Assembly (NCBI GenBank): GCA_964497515.1
Contig: CAZCCV010000028.1
Location: 1-34,026, forward strand
DNA from: CAZCCV01 sp964497515
GTDB lineage: Bacteria; Armatimonadota; UBA5829; DTLH01
DNA: 34,026 nucleotides
Direction: 5' to 3'
Shown piece by piece: positions 31,724 through 34,026 of this stretch (position 1 is the first letter of the stretch; every line of letters begins with the position of its first letter). The notes under the pieces are model-generated. The model saw only the letters and a list, made by a program, of their open reading frames with translations, was not told the origin of the DNA and did not search any database. Made by a program: the position numbers and the translations under genes.

Positions 31724-32668
31724 ATGAACATAGTAGTTCTAGATGCATTTGCACTAAACCCAGGAGATCTAACTTGGGCAGCGCTGGAGCAGCTCGGAGA
31801 TTGCCGCATTTACGATCGCAGTGCACCCGAAGAGGCTGTCGCAAGGGCGGAAGATGCCGAGATTGTTCTCACTAACAAAGTACTGATGTCTGCTGATGTG
31901 ATCGCTCGACTGCCAAAACTGGAGTATATAGGGATTCTGGCCACGGGTGTCAACTGCGTGGATCTCGAAGCAGCGCGCAGAAGAGGGATTACAGTCAGCA
32001 ATGTGCCGGAGTACAGCACTAAATCTGTGGCTCAGATGACTTTTGCTCTGCTGTTAGAATTGGTTCTGCATGTTGGTGAGCATTCGCGTGGAGTCCGCGA
32101 AGGCAAATGGTCGAAGAGTATAGACTTCTCCTATCACGATTATCCATTGACTGAGTTAGATGGCCTTACACTGGGAATTGTGGGTTTGGGGCAGATTGGC
32201 CGTGCGGTATCCGGAATCGCGAGTGCATTTGGGATGCGAGTCATTGCTCATTCGCGTTCTTCAAAACTGCCAGGAGTGGAGATGGTAACACTAGACGACG
32301 TGTTCAGAACTAGCGACGTCGTATCGCTCCACGTTCCTCTTACAGACCAAACCGAAGGGCTTGTTGACAGTTACAAATTGGGACTGATGAAACCAACGGC
32401 ATATTTCATCAATACTGCAAGGGGTGCCTTGGTTGTCGAGCAGGACCTTGCGGATGCTCTGAACTCCGGCAGAATAGCCGGGGCGGCACTCGATGTGCTT
32501 TCAACTGAGCCACCTAATACCGATAACCCGCTTCTTGTGGCAAAGAATTGCATCATTACTCCCCATATTGCCTGGGCGATAGCTTCTGCAAGATCCAGGC
32601 TAATGCAGGAAGTAGTAGCTAACGTGCGGGCTTTTATCGAGGGAAATCCAAGGAATGTAGTGAGCTGA
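31724..32668 (+). CDS. D-2-hydroxyacid dehydrogenase (glycerate dehydrogenase-like)
   Basis: This NAD(P)-dependent D-2-hydroxyacid dehydrogenase has 314 residues. The ATG at 31724 has AGGAG (31711-31715) 8 nt upstream, so the longer open frame from 31622 is rejected. The N-terminal VVLDAFALNPGDLTWAAL is typical of the hydroxypyruvate reductase/glycerate dehydrogenase branch. The Rossmann motif GLGQIGRAVSGIASAFGMRV, the NTARGALVVEQDLADAL block, the catalytic Glu region LDVLSTEPP and the catalytic His in ITPHIAW are present. The likely reaction is reduction of hydroxypyruvate or glyoxylate, or the reverse, but the substrate is inferred. The gene follows the rpsF operon terminator and is convergent with the broken transporter gene, 7 bp away. 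Confidence 0.92.
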   Translation: MNIVVLDAFALNPGDLTWAALEQLGDCRIYDRSAPEEAVARAEDAEIVLTNKVLMSADVIARLPKLEYIGILATGVNCVDLEAARRRGITVSNVPEYSTKSVAQMTFALLLELVLHVGEHSRGVREGKWSKSIDFSYHDYPLTELDGLTLGIVGLGQIGRAVSGIASAFGMRVIAHSRSSKLPGVEMVTLDDVFRTSDVVSLHVPLTDQTEGLVDSYKLGLMKPTAYFINTARGALVVEQDLADALNSGRIAGAALDVLSTEPPNTDNPLLVAKNCIITPHIAWAIASARSRLMQEVVANVRAFIEGNPRNVVS

Positions 32669-32675
32669 AGGTTGC

Positions 32676-33372
32676 TTACTCCGGAGTCTTTGTTACAGAT
32701 TCTGCGAGCTTTCTTGGCCGGCTCATTTTTGAAATCACAAACGCCGCTACCAGCAATGTGAGTACAACCCACGTGCAGGGCGGCAGTTTTACAACCGTTT
32801 GCACGATGCTGACACCTCGCAGCACATTCCAGATGCCGAATCCGAAGAACACCAGGGATGCCCCGATCTTCACTGCTCGTTCTGGCAGCGACTTGCCAAG
32901 AATGACACCCACAAGTATCGCCAAGCCATCAGATACCACCATTCCGAGCGATGAGCCTATCCATACCCAAAAGAGCTCTGCAGGGTAGTTGGCAGCTATT
33001 GCAACGGTGCTTAACATAGTCTTATCGCCGAGTTCAGCAAGGAAAAAAGTGGTAGCTACACACAAAAACGGAGAACGACATTTGATGTTCGAGCAGGTGT
33101 TGTCTTCAAGACTGTCGCCTCGGAGTGTCCAGATACCAAAGCCGATAAATGCGAGCCCCGCAGCTATCTCAATCCACCCCGGGGGGGACGACTCTTCCGA
33201 GTCCGCTTCCAAGGGCAACCGACACGATGTGTACCAGCAGCGTTGCAGCAAATATCGCACCAAGAACGATTCATGGGCGAAATCTTGTGGCGAAACAGAG
33301 GGCTACAAGCTGGGTTTTGTCACCCAACTCCGCCAGAAATACAATCCAAAGCGATACTATAAAAGCGTGCAC
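32676..33372 (-). pseudogene. GDT1/TMEM165 (UPF0016)-type cation transporter, disrupted
   Basis: The gene encodes a six-helix UPF0016 transporter (Mn2+/Ca2+ export in characterised relatives) but is broken twice. From GTG 33372 the first half reads SLWIVFLAELGDKTQLVAL ... CFATRFRP and then hits TGA at 33273-33271, where relatives usually have Trp. The same frame continues as IVLGAIFAATLLVHIVSVAL. It is then shifted at a run of seven Cs (33181-33187) and stops at 33171. Dropping one base there restores PPGWIEIAAGLAFIGFGIW and the second motif AELGDKTMLSTVAIAA to the end at 32676. The total length of 697 nt is 3n+1, consistent with one inserted base. Sequencing error at the C-run is possible, but the TGA is a separate lesion. 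Confidence 0.8.
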
Positions 33373-33425
33373 TATAGAGCTGCCATATTAAGAGTCTTGT
33401 CTGCTGCTACAGCCTGTACATACAG

Positions 33426-33458
33426 AAGGGGAAACGCCGAGAAAAAGCGCCTCCCCTT
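33426..33458 (-). terminator. hairpin between the zinc-ribbon gene and the transporter
   Basis: On the minus strand AAGGGGAGGCG (33458-33448) pairs with CGTTTCCCCTT (33436-33426): 11 bp with two G-U wobbles, which pair only in the minus-strand RNA. It lies 25 bp after the stop at 33483, so it likely ends that transcript. I checked for a manganese (yybP-ykoY) riboswitch ahead of the transporter and could not match it. Confidence 0.45.
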
Positions 33459-33482
33459 GTACTACAACAGAGAGAACAGAAT

Positions 33483-33845
33483 CTACTTCTTATCCTCACT
33501 CGCCGGGCTATTCTGCGTTTCAGGCGCTGAGATCAACCCGTTCAGTGAAGAAAGGTCATCGAGTCTGAAGTGAGCATCTATGACCTCGTCGATACTAATG
33601 GGTCCGAGCCGGTCGAGTCTTTCTTTCTCTTCGGCGCTGACCTCGTTCGGGGTATCCCGAAGTATTCCGTCCTCCCACTCTTCCTGCTTCACAAACTGTT
33701 CGCCGAGCTTCTTGCATCTGGAGCATCGGAACTTAACGTAAACGAAGCTGGGTCCGAACAGACGAAGGTAGTAGCCCGTCTGCATTACATCCTTGGCTAC
33801 AATTCGCTGTCCGCAGTTGCACTTGATCATCGATTTAATGGCCAT
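33483..33845 (-). CDS. zinc-ribbon protein of unknown function
   Basis: The ATG at 33845 gives 120 residues, preceded by GGGGGTG 7 nt upstream; the open frame to 33926 would begin inside the promoter region. The first half forms a split zinc ribbon, KCNCGQRI near residue 9 and FRCSRCKKLG near residue 40, around a hydrophobic stretch (GYYLRLFGPSFVYVKF). The second half is acidic and probably helical (EVSAEEKERLDRLGPISIDE). There is no signal peptide or membrane segment. I do not recognise the family; a nucleic-acid or protein-binding cytoplasmic factor is only a guess. It has a strong promoter at 33929-33957 and a leader of about 75 nt. Confidence 0.7.
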   Translation of the reverse strand: MAIKSMIKCNCGQRIVAKDVMQTGYYLRLFGPSFVYVKFRCSRCKKLGEQFVKQEEWEDGILRDTPNEVSAEEKERLDRLGPISIDEVIDAHFRLDDLSSLNGLISAPETQNSPASEDKK

Positions 33846-33928
33846 GTTACAACACCCCCGCACTTGATAGTAGTCGCTCTCGCCGCCTCGGGGTTGAGAG
33901 GTCCGAGCAACGGAAGAAGTCCACACTC

Positions 33929-33957
33929 ATTATAGCACGGAATATGCCTGCTGCCAA
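33929..33957 (-). promoter_or_regulatory. near-consensus promoter of the zinc-ribbon gene
   Basis: On the minus strand TTGGCA (33957-33952), a 17-bp spacer ending in TGC (extended -10) and a perfect TATAAT (33934-33929) precede the gene. The start site would be near 33922. Confidence 0.75.
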
Positions 33958-34026
33958 TTGGAGAGCAAAGAAAGGTTACCCCTTCTAAAGTGTGTAAAAT
34001 TGGTTTTGCATATCTCTTGGCAAGAA

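Noticed and set aside
33098..33263. Intact short transporter starting at a GTG near 33263
   Set aside because: The first part of that frame (VRYLLQRCWYTSCRL) is the wrong frame of the UPF0016 sequence; the true N-terminal half, with its ELGDK motif, lies in the other frame.
33373..33482. Manganese (yybP-ykoY) riboswitch ahead of the UPF0016 gene
   Set aside because: The hairpin at 33426-33458 has a GGGGAG-like start, but the conserved internal loops of that riboswitch are not present.
32989..33573. 194-residue open frame on the plus strand
   Set aside because: It overlaps the disrupted transporter and the zinc-ribbon gene in antisense; its translation shows no motif, whereas the minus strand gives UPF0016 motifs after repair.

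Overview
The window is bacterial chromosome from a mid-GC organism, densely coded on both strands, with strong Shine-Dalgarno sites and several housekeeping sigma70-type promoters at or near consensus. Lineage cannot be fixed from this window. The fused SecDF, rpsF-ssb-rpsR cluster, long Rel enzyme, MraZ without its usual partners and large exported CARDB-type proteins would fit a deep-branching phylum such as Armatimonadota, but that is a weak inference. No rRNA, tRNA, CRISPR array, prophage or insertion sequence was seen.

Left part (1-9573, all + strand): a small exported unknown, then housekeeping genes: fused secDF, recJ, rel/spoT, dtd, a TPR protein and a metallo-beta-lactamase-fold hydrolase. 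From rel onward these are tightly packed. 9706-15523 holds two tandem paralogues of about 930 residues, each exported and built from LamG-like, Big-like, CARDB-like, zincin-like (HExxH), carrier and PKD-like parts. A third, more distant relative with a beta-propeller tail lies on the other strand at 21927-24236 behind a perfect consensus promoter.

Middle (15585-21526): a small minus-strand ORF, a TrpB2-type tryptophan synthase beta chain, then a minus-strand block: zinc-ribbon/TM protein, LuxR-type HTH, a Cys-rich unknown, mraZ, and a second zinc-ribbon/TM protein. The promoter of the unknown-mraZ stretch carries three GTGG-like repeats spaced exactly 10 bp, resembling an MraZ operator.

Right part (24413-33845): HIT protein and family 4 uracil-DNA glycosylase (overlapping by 4 bp), exported thioredoxin, a candidate 35-residue highly basic mini-gene with a perfect promoter and a CTG start, an orphan DNA methyltransferase, a DUF488 protein, a membrane-anchored unknown, an LCP (LytR-CpsA-Psr) protein with a WaaP-like kinase, rpsF-ssb-rpsR, a 2-hydroxyacid dehydrogenase, a broken GDT1/TMEM165-type transporter gene, and a zinc-ribbon unknown.

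The main points for a second look are the AUA start required for rpsF, the strongly promoted mini-gene with its neighbouring triple half-site, the MraZ-like operator on an mraZ cluster without rsmH/fts genes, the zincin/CARDB trio, and the double lesion (Trp codon to TGA plus C-run frameshift) in the GDT1 gene.
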